A DNA stretch of 13,887 nucleotides from NCBI GenBank assembly GCA_903905685.1, contig CAIVHI010000167.1:1-13887 (forward strand), written 5' to 3'. The notes under the pieces were generated by a model. That model did not search any database. It saw only the letters and a program-made list of their open reading frames with translations, and was not told where the DNA came from. The DNA is from an uncultured Bacteroidota bacterium. GTDB lineage: Bacteria > Bacteroidota > Bacteroidia > Chitinophagales > Chitinophagaceae. Both the position numbers and the translations under genes were made by a program. Shown here piece by piece: positions 9,701 to 13,887 of this stretch. Within the stretch, counting starts at the first letter, position 1; every line of letters begins with the position of its first letter.

Positions 9701-11956
9701 TGAGTTTGCAGCTGCAAAACCGGAACATGTCACGATACACTGATAGAAGGTATTCGCGGTAATGCCTGTAAAACCATAAGTAATGTTGGTGGCTCCCGAG
9801 ATGTTGGTCCAAGGGCCGGTAGACGAGGGACCCGACTGCCATTGGAAAGTAAGCCCCGTTGCCAAGGTGTAGCCGGTAAGCGACAATGTGAATGCCGTTG
9901 TAGAACTACCACTACCCGGAGAAACCGTAGCCGTACCGGCTGAAGGCGTACCCGAACAAGGTGGACCACCTGCACCCGACAGCGGAACGACTACCGGAGA
10001 CAGCAGCCCGCCACCCGTAATGGTCATGGTACCTGTATAGCTGGTTGCAGCCGGCGGATTGAAATAGCAAGGAATGGTGGCAGACGTAATGATACCGCCG
10101 GCGTATGCAACACTGTAAGTGGAGCTACCGCCTGTGGTGGAGTAGAAATTGGCAGAGTAGGTAACCGTGAGGTTACTTACCAGCGGATTGAGGTAAAGCC
10201 CCGTGATGGTGACGTACTGCACAGGCGAGTACGTGCCTGTTGCTATTGTGCCGAATGCCAACGAAGTTGGAGTCGGTACTACGACCGCATAGGAGCCGGT
10301 GCCGGTTACCGGAATGACTTGGGGGGTGGTTATGCCGCCGCCGGTCATCGTGATATTGCCGGAGTAGGCTACTGCGGCCGTAGGCGAGAAGTTGACATAG
10401 AGTTTGGTGGGACCAAACGATGTGCCGGTGAAGGGCTGGTAAACCGTTGTTGCCCAAGACGCGCCATCGAGCGAAACCTGGAAGTTGGAAGGTGCCGTAA
10501 TGGTGATATTGCCCGAACCGCCGATGAGGTACATGCCGTTAAGGGTCACCGAATCGGTAGGAGACGTGAGGCCGACCGCAATGGTACCGAAATTCAAGGA
10601 TGTTGGCGAGGGCGTAACGGTTGGGGGAGGAATCACAGTCACCTTGTAGTCGCGCGCATCTCCGTAATAAATTTCTGTTGACCCCGATGTTGTAGGGCAA
10701 GGGTACATGTTGGGGTAAGTGGCATAGCCGGTACCGGTGCAGCAATCATAGTTGGTAATGACGCGCATACGGTAGTTGCCGGGGGCAACTCCTGACGGGA
10801 TGGTGATGGTGGGATAGGCACGGATGGTACTAAAGGTAGTGGCGCCCGAGGTAGTGCCGCCGCCCACGGTTTCGGACGTTTGGAAAACGCCATCAGCATT
10901 GAAATCTATCCAGATTTGGTCAGACATCACATAGCCATTGGTGTTGGTGCCCAATGTAGTATTGTAGGTATAGCCGGGAATGAAGGAAACGGTGTAAGAT
11001 GTAGAAGACTCATCGATATAGCCCGACGTAACGCAGTTGGTAGGGTCGCTCATACTGGTACCCGCAGCACCCGTGATGACGAAGGGATAGGTAGCACTGC
11101 TGACGTTCATGTTGTCGGTACAGCCATAGCCGTAGCCGGTACCGTAGAAAAATGCGGGAACGCAGTAACAAACGCCGTATGGAACGCTTACTGAAGTAGA
11201 GGTATCGCTTGCGCTGGAAGAAGTACAGGTAACATAACAACGGTAGTAGGTTGTGGAAGATTCGGTAGCGCTGTAGGTGAGCGTTGTAGCGCCCGAGATG
11301 TTGGTCCAAGACCCTGCGGTACCGGTTGTGGAAGACTGCCATTGGTATGTGAGGCCGCTCACGAAGCTGGAACCGGTTAGCGACAGGCTGAACGGGGTAC
11401 TGCCGCAAGCCGACGATGGCCCGATTGCGGTGCCGGCCGTAGGTGTGCCCGAACAAGGTGTGGGTGGCGTATAGTAGAAGGTGACCGTTATGGTCTGCGA
11501 GGCGGCACTACAGGTAGAACCGTTTACGCCACCCCAGTTGAGGTTGGCGATTGCCGGGCGGACGTCGTAGCCGGTGCTGCAGGCGCAACTACCCGTGTTG
11601 CCGAACTCCACGGGGGTGGAAGTGCAACTTCCGCCTGCGGTACAGCCTGCATTGACCGTCCAGGTATAGCTGCCAGACGACACGCTGTATGATGTGCCGG
11701 TGCGCAAGGCATTGGCAACGGCTGCGGTCACGGTAGGGTCGGTACAGGAAATTCCCACCGGATTGGCACTGCCGGCGAAATTGAAACTGTCGTAGGTATA
11801 GGTACTCAACAATTGCGATCGGAAGGTTTCCCATGCCGAGCAAATCGTTGGTGACGGCGCCGACCCCGACGTAAAGAATTGGCTGAAAACGATGGTCTGA
11901 CCGAACCCTGCGAACGTTATGCAGGACAGCACCAAAGCCAAGTACAACTTTTTCAT
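794..11956 (-). CDS. Giant secreted multidomain Ig-like repeat protein with T9SS type A sorting domain
   Basis: A single unbroken frame of 3720 codons runs from ATG (11956-11954) to a stop at 796-794. Domains in order, with approximate residues: signal peptide 1-19/20 (KK, hydrophobic core, AGFGQ end); N-terminal region 21-165 of unknown family with seven cysteines (39, 71, 105, 111, 124, 126, 149); Ig-like 168-262; GEVED 265-443; two ASPM/SPD-2/Hydin-like repeats 446-663; Ig-like 665-762; glycine-rich domain 765-1008; GEVED 1018-1175; Ig-like 1177-1280; GEVED 1281-1463; Ig-like 1465-1556; 28 tandem BIG2-like repeats 1557-3620; T9SS type A sorting domain 3641-3720, opening with ISIFPNPNTGSF and ending KVLVINR. 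The architecture predicts Sec export, then outer-membrane translocation by the type IX system with the sorting domain removed, leaving a long surface-bound or released fibre. Each GEVED domain carries a DxNxDGxFxxxE loop that could bind calcium. No protease, glycosidase or other enzyme signature is visible, so adhesion, matrix or gliding-surface roles are the likeliest, by inference. The gene has its own long upstream region and terminator and looks monocistronic. Confidence 0.95.
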   Translation of the reverse strand: MKKLYLALVLSCITFAGFGQTIVFSQFFTSGSAPSPTICSAWETFRSQLLSTYTYDSFNFAGSANPVGISCTDPTVTAAVANALRTGTSYSVSSGSYTWTVNAGCTAGGSCTSTPVEFGNTGSCACSTGYDVRPAIANLNWGGVNGSTCSAASQTITVTFYYTPPTPCSGTPTAGTAIGPSSACGSTPFSLSLTGSSFVSGLTYQWQSSTTGTAGSWTNISGATTLTYSATESSTTYYRCYVTCTSSSASDTSTSVSVPYGVCYCVPAFFYGTGYGYGCTDNMNVSSATYPFVITGAAGTSMSDPTNCVTSGYIDESSTSYTVSFIPGYTYNTTLGTNTNGYVMSDQIWIDFNADGVFQTSETVGGGTTSGATTFSTIRAYPTITIPSGVAPGNYRMRVITNYDCCTGTGYATYPNMYPCPTTSGSTEIYYGDARDYKVTVIPPPTVTPSPTSLNFGTIAVGLTSPTDSVTLNGMYLIGGSGNITITAPSNFQVSLDGASWATTVYQPFTGTSFGPTKLYVNFSPTAAVAYSGNITMTGGGITTPQVIPVTGTGSYAVVVPTPTSLAFGTIATGTYSPVQYVTITGLYLNPLVSNLTVTYSANFYSTTGGSSTYSVAYAGGIITSATIPCYFNPPAATSYTGTMTITGGGLLSPVVVPLSGAGGPPCSGTPSAGTATVSPGSGSSTTAFTLSLTGYTLATGLTFQWQSGPSSTGPWTNISGATNITYGFTGITANTFYQCIVTCSGFAAANSTAAEAVLMGCTPTSASWFASGTNTFNYTGSVQTFTVPTGVSSISIDMQGGKGGNSSVGALGGFGGRTQATLAVTAGTNIYVYVGGAGATASGAGIATGGTMAGGTSGQFAGGGGGGSDIRIGGTALSNRVVIAAGGGGAGYNCAATSEVGGFGGGLTGGAGYECGTATTCYTGSGGTSTAGGLGATCYTSIAGALGVGGNGIYVYSGGGGGGYYGGGGAAYGGGGGGSSFATSSATAVTLTSGYNSTGNGVVVITYATTSENPSMGINTFAVTPGTGAPLSDAGMCAAASTTTGYLDRTSLTPITLYQGCTHASSVTWGTVSNYQEGQVWIDFNSDGTFQTTEEVTPVFGYSTSTTPSPTLFNITIPSTAPTGTFLMRIRGINELASYGYALSSHLDPCLIQYLSTAPEYNDGDVVDYVVTIATPPNCTGTPTAGTAAVSPLSGVSTTPFTLTLTGYTTLVGGISFQWQDSSSATGGAWVNITGATSTTYSFTGISVSTYYRCVVSCSYSSTSATTGSVLATFTPTPSCVVTNASWFAESGSITYGANAFNIIGYSGSTLSDAGLVAAATSASPTAGYLSHTSMTPINMQVSGVYASSVTWGTTSPHQYCQVWIDFNNDGIFQSTESVSPVSGWNASATPQPTTFNITIPGTAATGVHLMRMRAIWEENSTDIGAAPAHCDPCLINYGGVNPAYWSGDEIDYLCNIVPITCTGTPTAGTASASVTTGCGPYSSTLTLTGSTSGTGITYQWQSSPDGTTWTNVSGATGTTYTASCTSTIYYRCIVTCTSSGLTATSNTVNLLNNASAITGTLTVCVGSTTTLADITTGGTWSSGSIGVATVTSGGVVTGASAGTATISYTTSCGTVTAIVTVNSSTVAAIAGSSTVCVGSTITLTDATSTGTWSSSASGTAGVGSSTGIVSGVAAGTATISYVTGCGNATQSVTVLASPTAISGAGSVCVGGTITLTDATAGGSWSSAITTIAGVGATTGIVTGATAGTTVISYATGCGTAAIALVTVNSAPAAITGATNLCVGSSITLADATGGGTWTSSSSTIASVGTTTGVVTGASAGIVTITYTTSCGSVTYLDTVIAGPSVVLGSVPMCIGGSITLTDSTTGGTWSSSSTGVAGVGSTTGIVTGASAGTATITYTAACGSSTAIVTVNGAPAAISGTATMCVGGSTTLADATTGGTWSSTNIGVATVGSTTGIVTGAAGGVDTINYTTTCGVASYTVTVNTVPAAITGSSFSVCGGLTITLADSTAGGTWSSASGTIAAVGSTTGIVTGGTAGSTTISYTTACGTSTATVYVNSASPAAITGTGTVCQYDSVLLSDVTPGGTWTSSTTTVATVSTSGEVTGVAAGTATISYNSGCGTPATFVVTVNTAPSAITGVTSVCAGIGSTTLSDSVAGGTWFSTATGTATVGASTGVVSGVAAGTVTISYTTSCGTATTIVTVNTGAPTAITGSNVVCDSGASVLTDGTAGGTWTSSNPGVASVGATTGIVTALTAGTSLITYSTGCGTNATTGFTVNPLPSPISGSATICSGAVLTLTDTVSGGTWSNGGSTVANIGSATGVVTGVAGGVATLTYSTGCGTVTANVTVNGAPAGIVGATSVCLGSTTSLTDSTTGGTWSSSNAGVASVDPTGTVTGVSAGTAVISYSAGTCGFSATLTMNVISAPASITGTPIVCVGTTASLGDATGGGTWVSSDSTIATVGTAGLMTGIATGTITISYVTGCGTATAPATVNGAVGAITGASSACIGSNDTLANTTTGGTWTSGSTGIATVSTGGIVTGVAAGTDMITYTTPYCGIVTTTVTVNGAPGPVGGSSTVCTGGFTTLTDGTGGGTWSSSDGTIATVGSTTGQVGGVAVGTVTISYSTSCGVSTYSETVNGTPSTIAGTPSVCIGASTPLTDATLGGTWSSGSPSIATVDISGNVTGVAVGLATISYTTSCGSATLTVSVNGAPAPITGGSSLCSTGTLALSDGGSSGTWSSTNTSVATVDATSGLVSGVSSGVDTIVFSSGCGTAASLAVTVNTSASAITGDSAVCAGSTDTLSESALGAVWSGGTAGVATVSSTGIVTGISAGTVTITASTACGAPATFNVTINPLPTGISGSPTVCQFGTISLVETGIGTWSSSNPAVAFVSGVGSVTGVSGGVANITYTLGTGCFTTHEVTVNPFPNAGGITGLDSVCVGATITLTDTAGASAGTWTSSYTGLATVSGGIVTGVASGVDTIHYNLTNGCGTGSAKKKIYVKALPSVSAIGGPATLCVGSTATFTDSISGGVWSSTAGTIATIGGTGIATGVAAGADSIVYTVANSCGTAKVATVITVKSAPSAIGGTMHVCVGVGDTLTNTATGGTWSTSDLGTATVTAGGVVTGVGGGVVTITYATGCGTAAMSTFTVNALPIAGVISGADSFCATASVTLSETVTGGTWSCSNTGASVASGVVTGVAAGVDTVVYTVGNICGTSLATFPVTVNGLPVAGVIFGSDSVCLGATQVYTATAPGGLWTLTNFNGGLTDTGVVTGVAVGNDTLVYTVTSMYCGSASTTFALAVNPLPNEGSITGTKTVCTGASSTLADGGSLGGTWSSINAAIAAVGATDGVVNGVAVGVDTIYYTVTNSCGTETAGVSVTVNTLPNAGTIAGNDTVCAFATITLSDVVSGGVWSSVDTMLADVTGGMVTGKVSGYDTILYAVTNMCGTRTATYPIYVQPLPSVGTIAGATSICVGSTITLTDSVTGGTWSGSSAVATVSGGIVLGLTAGIDTVVYQVTTHCGTATGAAIVTVDTPVTASIIGGSYACMSPGKEDTLYGVPAGGTWVSTNGFDSLIAGSAGSGMVMVKGGMLGLDTVRYNFGNSCGTSQATVNVTIFSAWQCDSIDYVKPVNKSASANGISIFPNPNTGSFTVGYPQGAVETNIIIMDIYGKVVASYVYTDRNANAATFNLDNAAAGTYLVKVVSDGTVYTGKVLVINR
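1097..7288 (-). repeat. Tandem array of 28 BIG2-like Ig domain repeats (about 219-bp period)
   Basis: The conserved Trp codon of the GGTWSSS motif (CCA on the plus strand) recurs 28 times, at 1256, 1484, 1712, 1946, 2180, 2405, 2627, 2852, 3080, 3308, 3521, 3740, 3953, 4169, 4385, 4598, 4817, 5033, 5252, 5471, 5690, 5909, 6128, 6344, 6560, 6779, 6995 and 7211. Spacing is always a multiple of three (213-234 bp). Each unit reads roughly PxAITGxxxVC, then TLTD, GGTWSSS, GxATV, TGxVTGVAAGTATISY, xxCGT and VTVN, the pattern of bacterial Ig-like group 2 domains. Every unit keeps one cysteine near the start and one in the CGT motif. The units differ at many base positions, so the array is old or diversifying rather than freshly copied. 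Repeats 1-19 (N-terminal) are mostly 71-73 residues; repeats 20-28 are mostly 74-78. Confidence 0.93.
9011..9085. repeat. CCG/CCA-rich trinucleotide tract encoding polyglycine
   Basis: A run of CCG and CCA triplets on the plus strand reads as GGT/GGC glycine codons on the minus strand, in the C-terminal half of the glycine-rich domain (around GGGGGGYYGGGGAAYGGGGGG). Unit changes would stay in frame, so slippage could change glycine-run length without breaking the gene. Confidence 0.6.
9354..9371. repeat. (CCG)6 microsatellite within the glycine-rich domain
   Basis: Six exact CCG units lie inside the giant gene and code, with the preceding bases, for the hexaglycine G863-G868 followed by SDIRIGG. 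Length change would be in frame. This is the longest pure simple repeat I noticed in the window. Confidence 0.65.
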
Positions 11957-12001
11957 AACTGCGTTTTGTTTTAAAAATTTATTGACAATCTGTACCGAAA
12001 C

Positions 12002-12352
12002 ATTTTTTTGTAAATCACCCTTTTTTAATCATCACAAACCTAGGCCGGACTTCCATCGTTTTTCGACAAAAATCCCGATGCCGCGCATCACCGTTTTCCC
12101 TCCAAGACCCGCTACCACAGACACTTTCGGTGATTCATCGTCATCGGTGGGGAGTATTAATGTCCCGCAACCCAAACGTTAATCAATTATTAAGAATTTT
12201 TCCTTGGCCAAATTAACGAGAATCCACGACAATAGAACGAAGTTTGTGCAATATCACATAAATATATTTTCCATTAACGCGTATAAAGTAGCAATGCAAA
12301 TTTCGTTTCAGTTAGTAGGCCGACTAATTTATCAGGTATTTTTTTGTAAATC
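12002..12352. repeat. 15-base direct repeat pair in the intergenic region
   Basis: ATTTTTTTGTAAATC occurs exactly at 12002-12016 and again at 12338-12352, in the same orientation and 336 bases apart. Both copies lie between the divergent starts of the giant gene and tsaD. The sequence is low in complexity, so chance is possible, but it could be a shared regulator site or a trace of local duplication. Confidence 0.4.
12035..12070 (-). promoter_or_regulatory. Possible Bacteroidota-type promoter for the giant gene
   Basis: On the minus strand, TAGGTTTG (12042 to 12035) matches the Bacteroidota -7 consensus TAnnTTTG exactly, and a TTTG (12070 to 12067) lies upstream as a candidate -33 element. 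The 24-base gap between them is longer than the usual range, which lowers confidence. It would leave an untranslated leader of about 75 bases before the ATG at 11956. The motif match is seen; promoter activity is inference. Confidence 0.3.
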
Positions 12353-12551
12353 GTTCTTACCGATGTCATTATATCCGCATTTATATGGCATTCCAATATG
12401 GGAGGTTCATAAATAATGCCCGACCATTTTCGTTTCACTCCGCTAAAAAACACAACCCATTTCAAACCGTAGTTCATCACTATATATAGCAGTGTCGGAA
12501 AACATTTCTTCGAAGGTTCCATCGGAAATACCGAATTTTACGCCCTTCAAG

Positions 12552-13562
12552 ATGCCCGATACACCCATTATCATATTGGCCATTGAGTCGTCGTGCGACG
12601 ACACGGCCGCAGCAATCGTCATCAATGGCGTGGTGGTGAGCAACCACACGGCCACCCAAAAAGTGCATGAACGCTTCGGCGGGGTGGTACCCGAAATGGC
12701 CTCCCGCGCCCACATCGTCAACATCGTTCCTGTGGTTGATGCTGCCATTGCCGATGCCGGAATCCGGAAATCCGACATCTCGGCCGTAGCCTTCACGCGT
12801 TGTCCCGGCCTGATTGGCTCCCTCATGGTGGGTGCCTGCTTTGCCAAGGGCTTTGCACAAGCATTGTGCAAGCCGCTGATAGACGTGCACCACATGCAGG
12901 CGCACGTGCTCGCCCACTTTATAGACAACAAACCCGAATTTCCGTTCCTGTGCCTCACCGTGTCGGGTGGGCATACGCAAATCGTGCTGGTGCGCAGTCA
13001 CCTCGATATGGAAGTGATTGGACAGACCATTGACGATGCGGCCGGCGAGGCATTCGACAAAATAGCCAAGATGCTGGGCCTCCCCTATCCCGGCGGCCCA
13101 TTGGTGGACAAACTGGCGCAATTAGGGGACCCCATCAGGTTCAAATTCCCATTGTCCGAAATGCCGGAGTACCGGTTTTCCTTCAGTGGACTCAAAACGT
13201 CGGTACGGTACTTTATTCAGGCGCAAGAAAAGGCAAACCCGGATTTCAAGGCGCAAAACATGAACGACATCTGCGCATCGGTACAGGCCACCATCATCAA
13301 AATGTTAATGACCAAACTAACGCGAGCTGCCAAGGATTTGGGTATTAAAAATGTGGGTATCGCCGGCGGCGTGTCGGCCAACAGCGGCCTGCGCAAGGCC
13401 TTGGCAGATGCGGGGACCACACACGGCTGGAACGTGTTCATCCCCAAATTCGAATACTGTACCGACAATGCCGCCATGGTGGGCATAACGGCCCATTTTA
13501 AATACCTGAATGGGCAATTTTGCGACCTCTCCGCCGTACCCTCGGCAAAAGCCGCTTGGTGA
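12552..13562 (+). CDS. tsaD: tRNA N6-adenosine threonylcarbamoyltransferase TsaD
   Basis: TsaD moves the threonylcarbamoyl group from threonylcarbamoyl-AMP to adenosine 37 of ANN-reading tRNAs (t6A), in the cytoplasm with TsaB and TsaE. From the ATG at 12552 the product is 336 residues, the usual length. ASKHA/Kae1 landmarks are in order: ILAIESSCDDTAAAIV (8-23), GGVVPEMASRAHI (43-55), the metal-binding HHMQAH (H114 and H118, HxxxH), TVSGGHTQIVL, DDAAGEAFDKIAKMLGLPYPGG, FSFSGLKTS, GIAGGVSANSGLR and CTDNAAM with metal ligand D305. A GTG at 12492 in the same frame would add 20 residues that match nothing in the family; I prefer the ATG because it places IESSCDDT about 10 residues from the start. 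One oddity is TRCPGLIGSL (C84), where the family normally has glycine before PGL. The stop overlaps the next gene by one base, implying co-translation. Confidence 0.96.
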   Translation: MPDTPIIILAIESSCDDTAAAIVINGVVVSNHTATQKVHERFGGVVPEMASRAHIVNIVPVVDAAIADAGIRKSDISAVAFTRCPGLIGSLMVGACFAKGFAQALCKPLIDVHHMQAHVLAHFIDNKPEFPFLCLTVSGGHTQIVLVRSHLDMEVIGQTIDDAAGEAFDKIAKMLGLPYPGGPLVDKLAQLGDPIRFKFPLSEMPEYRFSFSGLKTSVRYFIQAQEKANPDFKAQNMNDICASVQATIIKMLMTKLTRAAKDLGIKNVGIAGGVSANSGLRKALADAGTTHGWNVFIPKFEYCTDNAAMVGITAHFKYLNGQFCDLSAVPSAKAAW

Positions 13563-13887
13563 TGGGCAACGACTACTTCCAGTTTCACCGATTCCGCATC
13601 AATCAAGCAGGATGCGCCATGAAGGTGACAACCGATGCCTGCATTTTAGGGGCTTTGTGCCCACTGCCCAGCACGACGGGCAGCACTGCAATATTGGACT
13701 TGGGTGCCGGCACAGGGCTGCTGTCCTTGATGCTGGCGCAGCGGCACCCATCGTGTATGATAGATGCCATTGAGACGGATGAAAACGCCGCACATGCTGC
13801 GCGGAGCAACTTCGAAAACTCCCTTTGGAAAAATAGAATGAACGTATTGGTGGGCGATGCCATTACCTACCCCTTTTCAAGGCAATA
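13562..13887 (+). CDS. trmN6: tRNA1(Val) (adenine37-N6)-methyltransferase, TrmN6/YfiC-like, N-terminal part
   Basis: The ATG at 13562 shares its A with the tsaD TGA stop, and the frame stays open for 108 codons to the window end, so the C-terminus is missing. The opening YFQFHRFRINQAGCAMKVTTDACILGAL matches the YfiC/TrmN6 start, including the conserved Q-x-G-C-A-M-K-x-x-T-D pattern. It is followed by the SAM-binding motif I DLGAGTG (46-52) of Rossmann-fold methyltransferases and the acidic motif II end in DAIETDENA. The family methylates N6 of adenosine 37 in tRNA1(Val) in E. coli; substrate in this organism is inferred. The catalytic NPPY motif would lie beyond the window. Pairing with tsaD puts two position-37 tRNA modifiers in one translationally coupled unit. 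Confidence 0.87.
   Translation, partial: MGNDYFQFHRFRINQAGCAMKVTTDACILGALCPLPSTTGSTAILDLGAGTGLLSLMLAQRHPSCMIDAIETDENAAHAARSNFENSLWKNRMNVLVGDAITYPFSRQ

Larger units (their letters stand above)
11957..12551. other. AT-rich divergent intergenic region without a convincing gene
   Basis: This 0.6-kb stretch separates the starts of the giant minus-strand gene and tsaD. It is visibly richer in A and T than its flanks and holds T-runs, a 15-base exact direct repeat (12002-12016 and 12338-12352), a possible minus-strand promoter near 12035-12070, and a TATATATA stretch at 12481-12488 just before the plus-strand gene. Short open frames here (for example 12204-12416) have no recognisable family, use non-ATG starts and lack ribosome-binding signals. 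Both promoters for the flanking genes must lie here. If tsaD starts at the GTG at 12492, the region is 60 bases shorter. Confidence 0.6.

Noticed and set aside
11919..11924. Possible lipobox (LVLSC, C12) in the signal peptide of the giant protein
   Set aside because: The cysteine comes after only eleven residues, the -2 position is Leu rather than the usual small residue, and the hydrophobic core continues to AGFGQ, which looks like a normal signal peptidase I site. T9SS cargo usually has such signals.
12204..12416. A 70-codon frame in the divergent intergenic region
   Set aside because: It needs a TTG start, lacks a ribosome-binding signal, has no recognisable domain, and its composition follows the AT-rich background.
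12492..12551. GTG start at 12492 for TsaD
   Set aside because: The 20 extra residues match nothing in the family and no ribosome-binding site precedes the GTG. It remains possible, since the frame is open.
13510..13773. An 87-codon plus-strand frame overlapping the end of tsaD
   Set aside because: The TrmN6/YfiC-like protein from 13562 is in a different frame and has clear motifs (CAMKVTTDA, DLGAGTG), so the other frame is a shadow.
1..13887. A defence system, prophage, transposon or secretion-machinery cluster
   Set aside because: No nuclease, integrase, transposase, toxin-antitoxin pair, terminal inverted repeats or target-site duplications were seen. The giant gene is flanked by housekeeping genes and is cargo of the T9SS, not part of its machinery.

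Overview
The window looks like chromosomal DNA of a member of the Bacteroidota, probably of the Chitinophagales type. The strongest sign is a giant secreted protein with a type IX secretion (T9SS) C-terminal sorting domain, GEVED domains and long Ig-like arrays, a combination typical of that phylum. Start codons also lack clear Shine-Dalgarno sequences, as is usual there. The taxonomic call is inference; no rRNA or other marker gene is present.

Layout. (1) 1-600, plus strand: the 3' end of iscU (Fe-S scaffold) and a complete A-type Fe-S carrier (iscA-like), separated by a perfect 10-bp hairpin. The pair ends in a strong intrinsic terminator at 620-660. (2) 661-793: a short convergent intergenic region that holds a second intrinsic terminator serving the minus-strand gene. 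(3) 794-11956, minus strand: one gene of 3720 codons filling about 80% of the window. It encodes a mosaic surface or secreted protein in this order: signal peptide, Cys-rich N-terminal region, Ig-like, GEVED, two ASPM/SPD-2/Hydin-like repeats, Ig-like, glycine-rich domain, GEVED, Ig-like, GEVED, Ig-like, 28 tandem BIG2-type repeats of about 73 residues, and a T9SS type A sorting domain. (4) 11957-12551: an AT-rich divergent intergenic region of about 0.6 kb with no convincing gene. (5) 12552-13887, plus strand: tsaD (tRNA t6A37 synthesis) overlapping by one base with a trmN6/yfiC-like tRNA methyltransferase cut by the window end. These two form a tRNA position-37 modification pair.

The flanking genes are conserved housekeeping functions (Fe-S assembly and tRNA modification), and the giant adhesin-like gene sits between them as a self-contained unit with its own promoter region and terminator. 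I see no mobile element, CRISPR array, tRNA/rRNA gene or recognisable defence system. The most interesting object is the giant repeat protein, especially its 28-copy array with one cysteine pair per repeat, its two repeat length classes, and its embedded ALK-like glycine-rich module.
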